A DNA stretch of 64,000 nucleotides from Aedoeadaptatus ivorii (GTDB lineage Bacteria; Bacillota; Clostridia; Tissierellales; Peptoniphilaceae): assembly GCF_900638585.1 (NCBI RefSeq), contig NZ_LR134523.1:62001-126000 (forward strand). Direction: 5' to 3'. This document shows positions 7,991 through 16,555 of the stretch, piece after piece. The position numbers and the translations under genes are program-made. The stretch's first letter is position 1; every line of letters starts with the position of its first letter. Below the pieces are notes generated by a model. The model had not been told where the DNA came from. It saw only the letters and a program-made list of their open reading frames with translations, and did no database searches.

Positions 7991-8980
7991 ATGGTAAAAA
8001 TTAGAAGTACTTGTAACAAAAACTATGTAGAAAAATTTGGCGTCGAAAGACCGGCCGATTGGGATTACCAATATATCAACTACCCCTGCTCCGACGAAGA
8101 ACTGGTAGAACAATGTAAGGATGCCGACATCATCCACTGCGGTCCCGTCGACTTCTTCCGCAGAGAAGTCATCGAACAACTCGACAACTGCAAGCTGATC
8201 CAATCTCTGGGCGTAGGATTCGACAAGATCGACCTCGAAGCCGCCAAGGAAAAGGGCATCTACGTATGTAACAACCGCGGCGTAAACGCAAAACCCGTAG
8301 CAGAACTCGCCGTTGCCCATATGCTCACCAGCCTTCGCCGCATGCCCGAAGCCGATATGAAGATCAAACTCCACGGCGCCAAGGGATTTGCCGAAAGCTA
8401 TAAAGAATTTACCGAAAAGGGACAAAACGAAATGGGTTCCCGCGTGGTCGGTCTCGTAGGCCTCGGCGCTATCGGACACGAAGCCGTAAAATTGCTGAAA
8501 CCCTTCGGCTGCAAGATCCTCTACTACGACGTAGTGCGCCACGAAGAGTTCGAAAAAGAACACGACCTCACCTACGCCACCTACGAAGAAATCCTCGACC
8601 AATGCCATATCATCTCTTACCACGTACCGGTATTGGATTCCACCCGCGAAATGATCCGCAAGGAAACCATCGAAAAGATGAAACAAGACGCCATCGTCGT
8701 CAACGTCGCCCGCGGCGAATTGGTCAACAACCAAGACCTCGCAGACGCGTTGAACGCCGGCAGAATCTTTGCCGCATTGGACGTAGTCGCTCCGGAACCC
8801 CCGGCAGAAGACCACCCCTTGTTCCAACTCAACGAAGTCGGCCAAGCCAGACTCTCTATCACCCCCCACATCGCAGGTACCACCGACGACTCCTTTATGC
8901 GCATGAGCCAATGGTCCTACGACAATATGCAGAGAATCGTCGACGGCGAAAAGCCCATTAATATCGTAAACGGTTTATAA
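7991..8980 (+). CDS. ldhA: D-2-hydroxyacid dehydrogenase, NAD-dependent (LdhA-like)
   Basis: A 329-residue member of the D-isomer 2-hydroxyacid dehydrogenase family. It would reduce 2-oxoisocaproate (or a similar 2-oxoacid) to the (R)-2-hydroxyacid with NADH. The Rossmann motif GLGAIG is at residues 157-162 with Asp180 after the second strand, pointing to NAD. The catalytic triad Arg241 (NVARGEL), Glu269 (VVAPEPP) and His293 (TPHIAG) is intact. ATG 7991 follows AAAGGAGA. In C. difficile ldhA precedes hadA; here it follows hadC and leads into brnQ, a rearranged order. It supplies the substrate for the HadA/HadBC steps and recycles NADH. Confidence 0.92.
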   Translation: MVKIRSTCNKNYVEKFGVERPADWDYQYINYPCSDEELVEQCKDADIIHCGPVDFFRREVIEQLDNCKLIQSLGVGFDKIDLEAAKEKGIYVCNNRGVNAKPVAELAVAHMLTSLRRMPEADMKIKLHGAKGFAESYKEFTEKGQNEMGSRVVGLVGLGAIGHEAVKLLKPFGCKILYYDVVRHEEFEKEHDLTYATYEEILDQCHIISYHVPVLDSTREMIRKETIEKMKQDAIVVNVARGELVNNQDLADALNAGRIFAALDVVAPEPPAEDHPLFQLNEVGQARLSITPHIAGTTDDSFMRMSQWSYDNMQRIVDGEKPINIVNGL

Positions 8981-9014
8981 AAGACCAGAGCCGAAATCGG
9001 CTACAGGAGTGCTT

Positions 9015-10394
9015 ATGGAAATCAAAAGAAAAGACATACTGGTCTGCGGTTTTGCCCTATTTGCCATCTTCTTCGGCGCAGGAAACCTGATCTTTCCGCC
9101 CTATCTCGGCGTCCTCTCCGGGGACCGCTGGTTTACCGCGGCGGCGGGGTTTCTGACATCCGACCCGGTTATGCCCATTCTCGGGGTAATCGTAACGGCA
9201 AAATTGGGCGGCAGGGCCGTCGACCTCGGAAAGCGAGTGGGGTATACCTTCTCGATTATCGTAGCGGCGATCTCGATACTGATCATCGGACCGTTCTTCG
9301 CGGTACCCCGTACCGGCGCTACGACCCACGAAATCTTCGTCATCCCGAACTTCCCGGCGATTCCCCCGGTGGTGACCTCCGTCGTATTCTTCGGATTGTC
9401 CCTGTACCTGGTATTGAATCCCGGCAAAGTCCTCGACTATATCGGACAGTTTTTGACCCCGGCGCTGTTGGTGATCCTCGCGGTCATCGTGGCCGTCGCT
9501 ATCGCCAATCCCCCGGGCACCATGATTACCACCGATACCCCCAAGCTCTTTGCCATGAGCTTTAAGGAAGGCTACCAAACCATGGACGCCCTCGGCGCCT
9601 CGTTGATGAGCGGTATCGTACTTACGGACTTGATCCGACGGGGATACCACGACAAGGAAACCCAATTTAAGGCCAGCTGGCAAATCGGCGTCGTCGCCTT
9701 TATCTGCCTCGCCCTGGTATACGGTTCTTTGACCTATGTCGGCGCAACAGTGAGCAGTTTCTACACCCCCGACACCGAGCGTACCGTGATCCTGATCGGC
9801 ATGGTAGAAAAACTCTTGGGCTCCGTCGGACGGACGCTCCTCGGTTTGGGCGTCGCCCTGGCCTGCCTCACCACCTCGGTGGGCTTGACCTCGACCTGCG
9901 GCAACTTCTTCGAAGACGTATCCAACGGCAAGCTCCCCTATAAGAAAGTCGTCGTCGTCGCGACGACCGTAGCGTTTATCATCTCTCTCGTCGGCGTCGA
10001 CGGCATTATCAACATCGCGGTGCCCGTCCTTACGGCGGTATTCCCCGTGGTGATCTTCTTGATCCTCGCCTCGATCTTCGACGAAAAGATCAAACACAAT
10101 CTCTTCTTTACCGGCGGCGTGATCGGCGCATTGGCCGTGAGCCTGGTAGAGGCGATCAACCTCTTCTCCGTCATGCAGGGCGGCAGCGCTTTGCAGGATC
10201 TGGCCGATAAAATCTACGCCCTTCCCTTGGGACAGATCGGTCTGGAATGGTTTGTGCCCGCATTGATCTGCGCCATTATCGGCGGACTGATCGGTAAGTA
10301 CGCAAAAGTGGGCGGAACCCGCGAAGACGTCTATCGTCTCGAAGCGATCCGCGACGAACAAAGAGCCAAAGAAGCGGCTGCAATCGAAAAGTAA
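9015..10394 (+). CDS. brnQ: Branched-chain amino acid transporter, BrnQ family
   Basis: A polytopic membrane protein of 459 residues with about 12 hydrophobic segments, of the LIVCS/BrnQ family, which imports leucine, isoleucine and valine with a cation. The N-terminal signature FALFAIFFGAGNLIFPPYLG is diagnostic. ATG 9015 follows CAGGAG; the GTG two codons earlier lies inside the ribosome site. It sits 34 bases after the dehydrogenase and 18 bases before the aminotransferase. This placement is the best evidence in the window that the Had pathway handles branched-chain amino acids rather than aromatic ones. Confidence 0.93.
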   Translation: MEIKRKDILVCGFALFAIFFGAGNLIFPPYLGVLSGDRWFTAAAGFLTSDPVMPILGVIVTAKLGGRAVDLGKRVGYTFSIIVAAISILIIGPFFAVPRTGATTHEIFVIPNFPAIPPVVTSVVFFGLSLYLVLNPGKVLDYIGQFLTPALLVILAVIVAVAIANPPGTMITTDTPKLFAMSFKEGYQTMDALGASLMSGIVLTDLIRRGYHDKETQFKASWQIGVVAFICLALVYGSLTYVGATVSSFYTPDTERTVILIGMVEKLLGSVGRTLLGLGVALACLTTSVGLTSTCGNFFEDVSNGKLPYKKVVVVATTVAFIISLVGVDGIINIAVPVLTAVFPVVIFLILASIFDEKIKHNLFFTGGVIGALAVSLVEAINLFSVMQGGSALQDLADKIYALPLGQIGLEWFVPALICAIIGGLIGKYAKVGGTREDVYRLEAIRDEQRAKEAAAIEK

Positions 10395-10412
10395 ATTCAG
10401 TTTGGAGGAACT

Positions 10413-11600
10413 ATGAGCAATAAAAAAATGGCCCAGTTGGGCAAACAAAAGTCCGTAATCCGTGAACTCGCCGGATTCGGCGCCGAACGCGCAAAAGTCG
10501 TCGGCCCCGAAAACGTACTGAACTTCAGCATCGGCAACCCCAGCGTACCGGCGCCCAAGGAAGTACAAGAGGCGATCATCGACATCGTCACCAACGAAAC
10601 GCCCCAGGCGGTACACAGCTATTCCGCCAGCAACGGTTTTGAATCTACGAGAAAAGCCATCGCCGACAACTTAAACGAACGCTACGGCACCGACTACACC
10701 GCCGACAATCTCTACATGACTTGCGGCGCGGCGGCATCTTTGAACATCTCGTTGGCGGCCTTAATCGAAGAACCCAGCGACGAAGTCATCGTACTCGCGC
10801 CTTTCTTCCCCGAATACACCGTATTTATCGAAAGCCAAGGCGGCAAAATGGTCCTGGTGGAAGCCCTCGAATCCATGGAACTCAATCTCGAAGGCATTGA
10901 AAAGGCGATCACCAAAAACACCCGTGCCGTCTTGATCAACACCCCGAACAACCCCGGCGGCGTGATCTACGGCAAAGAAGACCTCGAGGCGCTCGCAAAA
11001 CTCCTCACCGAAAAGAGCAAAGAAATCGGACACGATATCTTTATCCTAAGCGACGAACCCTACCGCGAACTCGTCCTCGTCGACGATGCCGAAGTGGCAT
11101 GGGTACCCAGCCTCTATAAAAACACCGTCGTATGCTACAGCTGGTCCAAATCCCTCTCCTTGCCGGGCGAACGGATCGGATACATCCTCGTCCCCTCCGA
11201 CGTATCGGATAAGGATTTGATGGCAGCCGTCGCCGGTGCGGGCCGCTCCCTCGGATTCGTCTGTGCGCCGACCTTGATGCAAAAAGTCATCGAACGCTGC
11301 GTAGGCGTAGAGCCCGACGTGACCGTCTACAAAAAGAACCGCGACCTCTTGGCCGATGCCCTGACCGAAATGGGATACACTGTGGCCAAACCCGCCGGCG
11401 CGTTCTACCTCTTTATCAAATCTCCGGACGGAGACAGCGAAACCTTCTCCGAACGGGCAAAAGAATACGATATGTTGGTCGTTCCGGGCACCGGATTCGG
11501 CTCCAAGGCATTTATGCGTCTGAGCTACTGTGTGGATACCGAAACTTGTGAAAAATCCATCCCCATCTTTAAGGAAATGATGGAAAAATATTATAGCTAA
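10413..11600 (+). CDS. Class I/II aminotransferase (PLP-dependent)
   Basis: A 395-residue fold-type I aminotransferase. The PLP-binding lysine is Lys246 in YSWSKSLSLPGERIGY. NTPNNPGG near 177-183 and SDEPYREL near 213-220 supply the cofactor-binding Asn and Asp/Tyr. In this operon its likely role is the first step, transamination of leucine (or another imported amino acid) to the 2-oxoacid for LdhA. It begins 18 bases after brnQ with GGAGG and shares the CAA/GAA-rich codon use of the had genes. A strong terminator follows. Substrate specificity cannot be told from sequence; the C. difficile cluster does not include such a gene in this position. Confidence 0.88.
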   Translation: MSNKKMAQLGKQKSVIRELAGFGAERAKVVGPENVLNFSIGNPSVPAPKEVQEAIIDIVTNETPQAVHSYSASNGFESTRKAIADNLNERYGTDYTADNLYMTCGAAASLNISLAALIEEPSDEVIVLAPFFPEYTVFIESQGGKMVLVEALESMELNLEGIEKAITKNTRAVLINTPNNPGGVIYGKEDLEALAKLLTEKSKEIGHDIFILSDEPYRELVLVDDAEVAWVPSLYKNTVVCYSWSKSLSLPGERIGYILVPSDVSDKDLMAAVAGAGRSLGFVCAPTLMQKVIERCVGVEPDVTVYKKNRDLLADALTEMGYTVAKPAGAFYLFIKSPDGDSETFSERAKEYDMLVVPGTGFGSKAFMRLSYCVDTETCEKSIPIFKEMMEKYYS

Positions 11601-11607
11601 GACCTTG

Positions 11608-11658
11608 AAAAATGCGGTTTCGGGCTTTGGAAACAAAGTCCGAAATCTCGCATTTTTT
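11608..11658 (+). terminator. Intrinsic terminator after the aminotransferase
   Basis: A long stem (arms from AAAATGCG at 11608 to CGCATTTT, loop GAAA near 11630) ends in six T's at 11653-11658. It closes the had-ldhA-brnQ-aminotransferase unit, so acdB needs its own promoter. Confidence 0.9.
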
Positions 11659-11660
11659 GC

Positions 11661-11699
11661 TTGTTACTAAAGGGACAATGCGGTATACTAGTAGACAAG
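11661..11699 (+). promoter_or_regulatory. acdB-etfBA promoter with overlapping operator motif
   Basis: TTGTTA (11661-11666) and TATACT (11684-11689) are exactly 17 bases apart. The motif TATACTAGTAGACAAG at 11684-11699 overlaps the -10 box and matches the gntR promoter motif at 14 of 16 bases and the palindrome at 2371-2386 closely. Confidence 0.75.
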
Positions 11700-11893
11700 G
11701 TAAACGTGAAGGTTTTCATTCCCTTCTCCGGAACCAAGGTATGCTTACGAGTATTCGTAATTAGCGATTGTAGAAATGTAAACGTGAAAATTTTCCCGTG
11801 TGGGAAAACGGTAGCGTACACTGCTCCGGTACATTTCCGACCGGTGCACTGCACGATTTTTTGTGCGAAAATACCGATCATTAGGAGGAAAAC
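11700..11893 (+). promoter_or_regulatory. Long structured leader of acdB
   Basis: About 190 bases separate the predicted transcription start from the acdB ATG. The leader holds two copies of a GTAAACGTGAA-purine-purine-TTTTC element (near 11700 and 11778) and a hairpin with arms 11791-11797 and 11802-11808. A plus-strand frame across it has no ribosome site and is not called. Confidence 0.45.
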
Positions 11894-13033
11894 ATGGAAT
11901 TTACGAAAGAGCACCAACTGATTCGGGATCTGGCAGCGAAATTTGCCGATACGGAACTCACCGATGAAGTACTCGAACAAGCCGAAGAGACCGGCTGTCT
12001 CGATATGGACGTCGTCCGCAAGATGGGCGAAGCCGGATTTTTCGGCATTAAGACGCCGGTAGAATACGGCGGCGCAGGCGGCGACCACGTAGCATATGTA
12101 GCCGTTATGGAAGAAATCTGCAAGAGAAGCGGCGTGGCCGGGGTCTTTGTATCCAGCCCCAACTCCCTCTGCGGTACCCCGATCCAACTCAGCGGCACCG
12201 AAGAACAAAAGAAAAAGTACTTAACCGGCATCGCCACGGGCGAAATGACCTTCTGCTTCGGCCTCACCGAACCGGGTGCGGGCAGTGACGCGGGCGGCAC
12301 CAAGACCACCGCCGTCCTCGACGGAGACGAATACATCATCAACGGCCGCAAGACCTTTATCACCGGCGCGCCTTTGTCCGATTACTGTATCGTATACGCC
12401 AAGACCGACATGACCCAAGTGGGATCCCGCGGCATCTCCGCCATCATTGTCGACTTGAAGAGCGAAGGCGTATCCTTCGGTAAGCCCGAAGACAAGATGG
12501 GCATTATCGGCTGCCCCACTTCCGATATCGTGTTCGAAAACGTGCGCGTACCCAAGGAAAACCTCCTGGGCAAAGAAGGCAAGGGCTTCTCGAACGCCAT
12601 GGCCGCCCTCGATACCGGCCGTATCGGTATCGCCGCGCAATCCATCGGTATCGCCGGCGCCGCCCTTGAAGAAGCGATCTCCTTCGCCAAGGACAGAAAG
12701 CAATTCGGCCAACCCATCGCAAAATTCCAAGGCATTCAGTTTATGCTCGCCGATATGGCCACCAAACTCGAAGCCATGCGCCTGTTGGTATACGAAGCGG
12801 CAGCAAGAAAAGACAAGGGCGAAGACGTCACCAAATTGGCTTCTATGGCGAAATACTTCTGTGCCGAAGGCGCCAACGAAATCTGCGCCAAAGCGGTACA
12901 AATCCACGGCGGTTACGGCTACATTAAGGAATACAAAGTCGAACGCCTCTATCGCGACGCCCGCATCCTGACGATCTACGAAGGTACCAGCCAAATTCAA
13001 CAAATCGTCATCGCCAGCCAAATTTTGAAATAA
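11894..13033 (+). CDS. acdB: Acyl-CoA dehydrogenase (AcdB-like, enoyl-CoA reducing)
   Basis: A 379-residue flavoprotein of the short-chain/butyryl-CoA dehydrogenase type. With EtfAB it would reduce the 2-enoyl-CoA made by HadBC (for leucine, isocaprenoyl-CoA) to the saturated acyl-CoA. The catalytic base is Glu363 in TIYEGTSQIQ. FCFGLTEPGAGSDAGG and the C-terminal QIHGGYGY segment are family signatures. ATG 11894 follows AGGAGG. The order acdB-etfB-etfA matches C. difficile and butyrate clusters. In those systems the complex bifurcates electrons from NADH to ferredoxin and the enoyl-CoA; bifurcation here is inferred from homology and context. Confidence 0.92.
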   Translation: MEFTKEHQLIRDLAAKFADTELTDEVLEQAEETGCLDMDVVRKMGEAGFFGIKTPVEYGGAGGDHVAYVAVMEEICKRSGVAGVFVSSPNSLCGTPIQLSGTEEQKKKYLTGIATGEMTFCFGLTEPGAGSDAGGTKTTAVLDGDEYIINGRKTFITGAPLSDYCIVYAKTDMTQVGSRGISAIIVDLKSEGVSFGKPEDKMGIIGCPTSDIVFENVRVPKENLLGKEGKGFSNAMAALDTGRIGIAAQSIGIAGAALEEAISFAKDRKQFGQPIAKFQGIQFMLADMATKLEAMRLLVYEAAARKDKGEDVTKLASMAKYFCAEGANEICAKAVQIHGGYGYIKEYKVERLYRDARILTIYEGTSQIQQIVIASQILK

Positions 13034-13054
13034 GATCAGTACAGGAGGAAGATC

Positions 13055-13849
13055 ATGAATATAGTGGTATGTATCAAACAAGTACCCGATACGACCGAAG
13101 TTCGATTGGACCCGAAGACCAACACCTTGATCCGCGAAGGCGTCCCCAGCATCATCAACCCCGACGACCTCTCGGGTCTCGAAGTGGCGCTCAGAATCAA
13201 GGACCAAGATCCCGAAGGCGTAAAGGTCATCGCCCTTTCCATGGGGCCCCCGCAAGCGGAATACGCATTGCGTGAAGCCCTCGCCATGGGCGCAGACCAA
13301 GGCATCCTCGTGAGCGACAGAGCCTTCGGCGGCGCTGATACCTGGGCGACTTCCTGCACCATAACCGCGGCCATCGAACAAATCGACTACGACTTGGTCA
13401 TCGCCGGTCGTCAAGCCATCGACGGCGATACCGCACAAGTCGGTCCCCAAATCGCAAGACACCTGGGCATCCCGGCCATTTCCTATGCGGAAGGGGTTGA
13501 GCTCGAAGGCGATAAGATCGTCGTAAAACGCCAATTCGAAGACCGTTACCACGTACTCGAAGCGGATATGCCGATTTTGATCACCACCCTGACCGAAGTG
13601 GCAAAGCCCCGCTATATGAGCATCAAGGGCATCTACGACGCCTACAAAGAAGAGATCACCGTATGGGGTCTGGAAGACATCAAAGACAAATTGGATATGT
13701 CCAATATCGGTCTGAAGGGATCCCCCACCCGTGTTAAGAAATCCTTCCCGAAACAAGGGAAATCCGCCGGTGAAATCGTAAAAGACGTATCTCCGGACGA
13801 AGCGGCACAGGCCATTCTCGCAAAACTCAAAGAAAAGTACATTATCTAA
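13055..13849 (+). CDS. etfB: Electron transfer flavoprotein, beta subunit
   Basis: A 264-residue EtfB. The signature VIAGRQAIDGDTAQVGPQIA lies near residues 113-132 and MNIVVCIKQVPDT is the usual N-terminus. In Acd-associated Etfs this subunit holds the bifurcating FAD that takes a hydride from NADH. It starts 21 bases after acdB with AGGAGG and is followed 12 bases later by etfA. Length and context match the catabolic, bifurcating Etf group rather than the respiratory one, although key residues would need an alignment to confirm. Confidence 0.94.
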   Translation: MNIVVCIKQVPDTTEVRLDPKTNTLIREGVPSIINPDDLSGLEVALRIKDQDPEGVKVIALSMGPPQAEYALREALAMGADQGILVSDRAFGGADTWATSCTITAAIEQIDYDLVIAGRQAIDGDTAQVGPQIARHLGIPAISYAEGVELEGDKIVVKRQFEDRYHVLEADMPILITTLTEVAKPRYMSIKGIYDAYKEEITVWGLEDIKDKLDMSNIGLKGSPTRVKKSFPKQGKSAGEIVKDVSPDEAAQAILAKLKEKYII

Positions 13850-13861
13850 GGGGAGGACGAA

Positions 13862-14866
13862 ATGAGTAAAGATATATTCGTATTTATCGAACAACGTGAT
13901 AACCACTTAGAAAAAGTCGGCATCGAACTGCTCGGCAAGGCCCGCGAACTCGCCGACGATCTGGGACAAAAAGTAGTCGGCATGCTGATCGGCGGAAGCG
14001 TAAAATCCGAAGCGGAAATTCTCTTCCGCCACGGCGCCGACAAGGTCATCGTCGTAGAAGATCCCCGCCTCAAGGAATTCTTGAGCGAAGACTATGCGGA
14101 TGTGGTCTACGGCATCATCGAAAAATATGAACCCGAAATCGTGCTCTTCGGCGCGACTTCCATCGGACGCGACTTGGCGCCGAACCTCGCCGCCCGCGTA
14201 CACACCGGCTTGACCGCAGACTGCACCAAGCTGGAAATCGACCCCGAAACCAAGCTGCTGATGATGACCCGTCCTGCATTCGGCGGAAACCTTATGGCGA
14301 CCATCGTCTGCGAAAACTTCCGTCCCCAAATGGCGACCGTACGCCCCGGCGTAATGTCCAGCATCGACGTCGAAGGCGTAGAAGGCGAAATCATCGAAGA
14401 CAAATTCGAATTCTCCAACCCCGAACCTAAGGTTCGCCTGCGCGAAGTGCTCAAGGTCGAAAACAAGAAGAAAGACATCACCGAAGCCAATGTATTGGTA
14501 TCGGGCGGCCGCGGACTCGGCGGCCCCGAAGGATTCGATCGCCTCGAAGGTCTGGCAAAAGAGCTGGATGCGGAAATCTCCTCCTCCAGAGCGGCCGTCG
14601 ATGCGGGCTGGATCGAAAAATCCCAACAAGTCGGACAAACCGGTAAGACCGTACGTCCCGAACTCTACCTCGCATTGGGCATCTCCGGCGCCATCCAACA
14701 CGTCGCCGGTATGGAAGATTCCGATCTGATCATCGCCGTCAACAAGGACGAAGGCGCACCGATCTTCGACATCGCCGATTTGGGCGTCGTGGGCGATATG
14801 AACGCCATCATCCCCAAATTGGAAGAGCTGATCAAGAAGGAAAGAGAACTCAACGAACAACTGTAA
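13862..14866 (+). CDS. etfA: Electron transfer flavoprotein, alpha subunit
   Basis: A 334-residue EtfA, partner of EtfB. The C-terminal FAD domain shows VSGGRGLGGPEGF, SRAAVDAGWIEKSQQVGQTGKTVRPELYLALG-type motifs and GISGAIQHVAGM, in the standard order, ending with NKDEGAPIFDIADLGVVGD. This FAD shuttles single electrons to the dehydrogenase. It lies 12 bases after etfB with GGGGAGG before the ATG. A strong terminator follows, ending the acdB-etfBA transcript. Confidence 0.95.
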   Translation: MSKDIFVFIEQRDNHLEKVGIELLGKARELADDLGQKVVGMLIGGSVKSEAEILFRHGADKVIVVEDPRLKEFLSEDYADVVYGIIEKYEPEIVLFGATSIGRDLAPNLAARVHTGLTADCTKLEIDPETKLLMMTRPAFGGNLMATIVCENFRPQMATVRPGVMSSIDVEGVEGEIIEDKFEFSNPEPKVRLREVLKVENKKKDITEANVLVSGGRGLGGPEGFDRLEGLAKELDAEISSSRAAVDAGWIEKSQQVGQTGKTVRPELYLALGISGAIQHVAGMEDSDLIIAVNKDEGAPIFDIADLGVVGDMNAIIPKLEELIKKERELNEQL

Positions 14867-14871
14867 GAGAA

Positions 14872-14897
14872 AAAAGCCGGAGTGATCCGGCTTTTTT
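14872..14897 (+). terminator. Intrinsic terminator after etfA
   Basis: A 10-bp stem (14872-14881 with 14886-14895, loop GTGA) ends in a run of T's. Confidence 0.93.
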
Positions 14898-14916
14898 AAT
14901 GCGAAACTATAACATG

Positions 14917-14957
14917 AAAAAATCCCCGGACGGGCATAGCCGCTTCCGGGGATTTTT
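14917..14957 (-). terminator. Intrinsic terminator of the minus-strand aminotransferase
   Basis: The arms 14921-14930 (AATCCCCGGA) and 14945-14954 form a 10-bp stem. The A-run before it becomes a T-run on the minus strand, 35 bases after the stop of the gene at 14992. It could act in both directions. Confidence 0.88.
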
Positions 14958-14991
14958 CTATTGAGAAAGAAGGAAATTTCGGGAACGTAAT

Positions 14992-16173
14992 TTATTTCAT
15001 TGCGTCCTTGATAACTTCTGCAAGGCGCTTGATGCCTTCTTCGATCTTTTCTTCGCTCATGCAGCTGTAGTTCAAGCGGAAGCAGGATTCGCGGGGATTT
15101 TCCGCAAAGAATGCGCCGCCGGGAACAAATGCGACCTTCTTTTCGATGGCCTTCATGCCGAGTTCGCGTGCGTTCATGTATTCGGGGAGTTCTACCCACA
15201 GGAAGAGGCCGCCTTCGGGGTTGGTGAAGGTAACGCCTTCGGGGAAGTACTTCTTCATGGCGTCGACCATGACGTTCTTGCGTTTGCCGTAGAGGTCGAT
15301 GATCTTCTTAATGTGTTCTTCGAGATCGTTGTCGTCGAGGAATTGTGCCAGGATCATTTGGGTGGTGGTAGAGGTTTGCAGGTCGGCACCTTGTTTTACC
15401 ATGTTGAATTTTTCAAGGATTTCGGGCGCTGCGTTGAACCAACCTACGCGGATACCGGGGCTGAAGATCTTGGAGAAGGTACCCATAAAGATAACGCGTC
15501 CTTCGGTGTCGAGGCTGCGGAGGGAAGGTTGAATTTCGCCTTCAAAGCGCAGTTCGCCGTAGGGGTTGTCTTCGAGGATCATGACGTCGTATTTGTTCGC
15601 CAGATCGATCAGGCCTTTTCTTCTTTCCATGGTCCAGGTCTTGCCGGAGGGGTTTTGGAAGTCGGAAATGGCGTAGATGAACTTCACATTGTCGTGGCTT
15701 TTCAGCTTGTTTTCCAGGTCTTCGAGGTCCATGCCGTATTCGTCGAGTTCGACTTCGAGGAACTTGGGTTCGTACGCCTTAAACGCGTTCAAAGCACCTA
15801 GATATGTAGGGCTTTCAACTACGATGTAATCGCCCGGATCGATAAATACTCTGGGGACGAAGTCGAGACCTTGTTGGGAACCGGAGAGGATTTGAATGTC
15901 CGCTGCGGTACAGTCCACGCCGACTTTCTTCATGCGGGTTACGATGTGCTCTCTGAGGCCCAAGACGCCGTCGGTGGGGCCGTATTGCAGAGCAGCCGCG
16001 CCGTTGTTCTTCATAACCTTGTTGGATGCTTCGATCCATGCGTCGATGGGGAACATTTCTGCCGCTGGGAGACCGCCTGCAAAGGAAATAATGCTGGGAT
16101 CGGCCGTCAATGCCAAAAGCTCGCGGATTTCAGAAGCTTTCAGATTGTTCATTCGTTTTGCAAAATTAGGCAT
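14992..16173 (-). CDS. Class I aminotransferase of the 2-aminoadipate/aromatic (LysN/MocR-like) group
   Basis: A 393-residue PLP enzyme without an N-terminal DNA-binding domain. The signature FAGGLPAAEMFP near residue 31 and QYGPTDGVLGLRE near 63 place it in the LysN/ARO8-like group that transaminates 2-aminoadipate, leucine or aromatic amino acids. The PLP lysine is Lys235 in GTFSKIFSPGIRVGW. ATG 16173 follows AAAGGAG. The gene is monocistronic, has a near-consensus promoter (TTGACT-17-TACAAT) and shows the same CAA-rich codon use as the had genes, so high expression is likely. It is a second candidate for the leucine transaminase. Confidence 0.87.
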   Translation of the reverse strand: MPNFAKRMNNLKASEIRELLALTADPSIISFAGGLPAAEMFPIDAWIEASNKVMKNNGAAALQYGPTDGVLGLREHIVTRMKKVGVDCTAADIQILSGSQQGLDFVPRVFIDPGDYIVVESPTYLGALNAFKAYEPKFLEVELDEYGMDLEDLENKLKSHDNVKFIYAISDFQNPSGKTWTMERRKGLIDLANKYDVMILEDNPYGELRFEGEIQPSLRSLDTEGRVIFMGTFSKIFSPGIRVGWFNAAPEILEKFNMVKQGADLQTSTTTQMILAQFLDDNDLEEHIKKIIDLYGKRKNVMVDAMKKYFPEGVTFTNPEGGLFLWVELPEYMNARELGMKAIEKKVAFVPGGAFFAENPRESCFRLNYSCMSEEKIEEGIKRLAEVIKDAMK

Positions 16174-16222
16174 TAAAAACTCCTTTCGTGAATCAATCGT
16201 AGGGAAACGTTTCTACAAGTCT

Positions 16223-16251
16223 ATTGTATACGCAGCGAAGGGTAAAGTCAA
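16223..16251 (-). promoter_or_regulatory. Near-consensus promoter of the 14992-16173 aminotransferase
   Basis: On the minus strand TTGACT and TACAAT are separated by 17 bases. The palindrome at 16204-16213 would cover the first transcribed bases and could be a catabolite-type or LacI-type operator. Confidence 0.75.
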
Positions 16252-16414
16252 TCGCGGGGAGGACCAAACTCCGTCCATAGGCGGTCGCTTTTGAAGGAAA
16301 AAGCAGGAAAGTGGAAAAAGGGCGCAAACTTTCTCAAAAATCGCCGAAATCGGTAAATTATAGGAAAAGATCGTAGAAAACCGGCGTAAAAAAAGTATAT
16401 TCGATTCTACCATC

Positions 16415-16443
16415 TGGACAGAAAGGGCGCCTCTTCGTATAAT
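16415..16443 (+). promoter_or_regulatory. Promoter of the hemolysin III gene
   Basis: TGGACA (16415-16420), 17 bases, TATAAT (16438-16443). The start point would fall near 16450, after an upstream in-frame ATG at 16442, which supports the later start at 16556. Confidence 0.7.
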
Positions 16444-16555
16444 GAAAGGGAAGGAAAAGCGGCAGCGGGCATCCGATGCGGCGTCGAGGAAGACGGCGCT
16501 CGGGAATATATATGAAAAGGATGTCATTCGCGATCGGACACAAGAAAGGAATCGT

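Larger units (their letters stand above)
16174..16555. other. Divergent intergenic region
   Basis: The 382 bases hold the minus-strand aminotransferase promoter, a perfect palindrome GAAACGTTTC at 16204-16213 just past its predicted start point, and the plus-strand promoter of the hemolysin III gene. Nothing coding is supported. Confidence 0.7.

Noticed and set aside
11661-11921. 86-codon frame across the acdB leader
   Set aside because: It starts in the promoter -35 box and runs into acdB in another phase; no ribosome site.
12221-13906. Long minus-strand open frame (561 codons) across acdB and etfB
   Set aside because: It lies opposite two clear genes and arises from their GC-rich, NNC-biased codons; no ribosome site and no family features.
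16204-16213. GAAACGTTTC palindrome as a catabolite-repression (cre) site
   Set aside because: It matches only the centre of a cre box and the position is only suggestive, so it is mentioned with the promoter but not called as a CcpA site.
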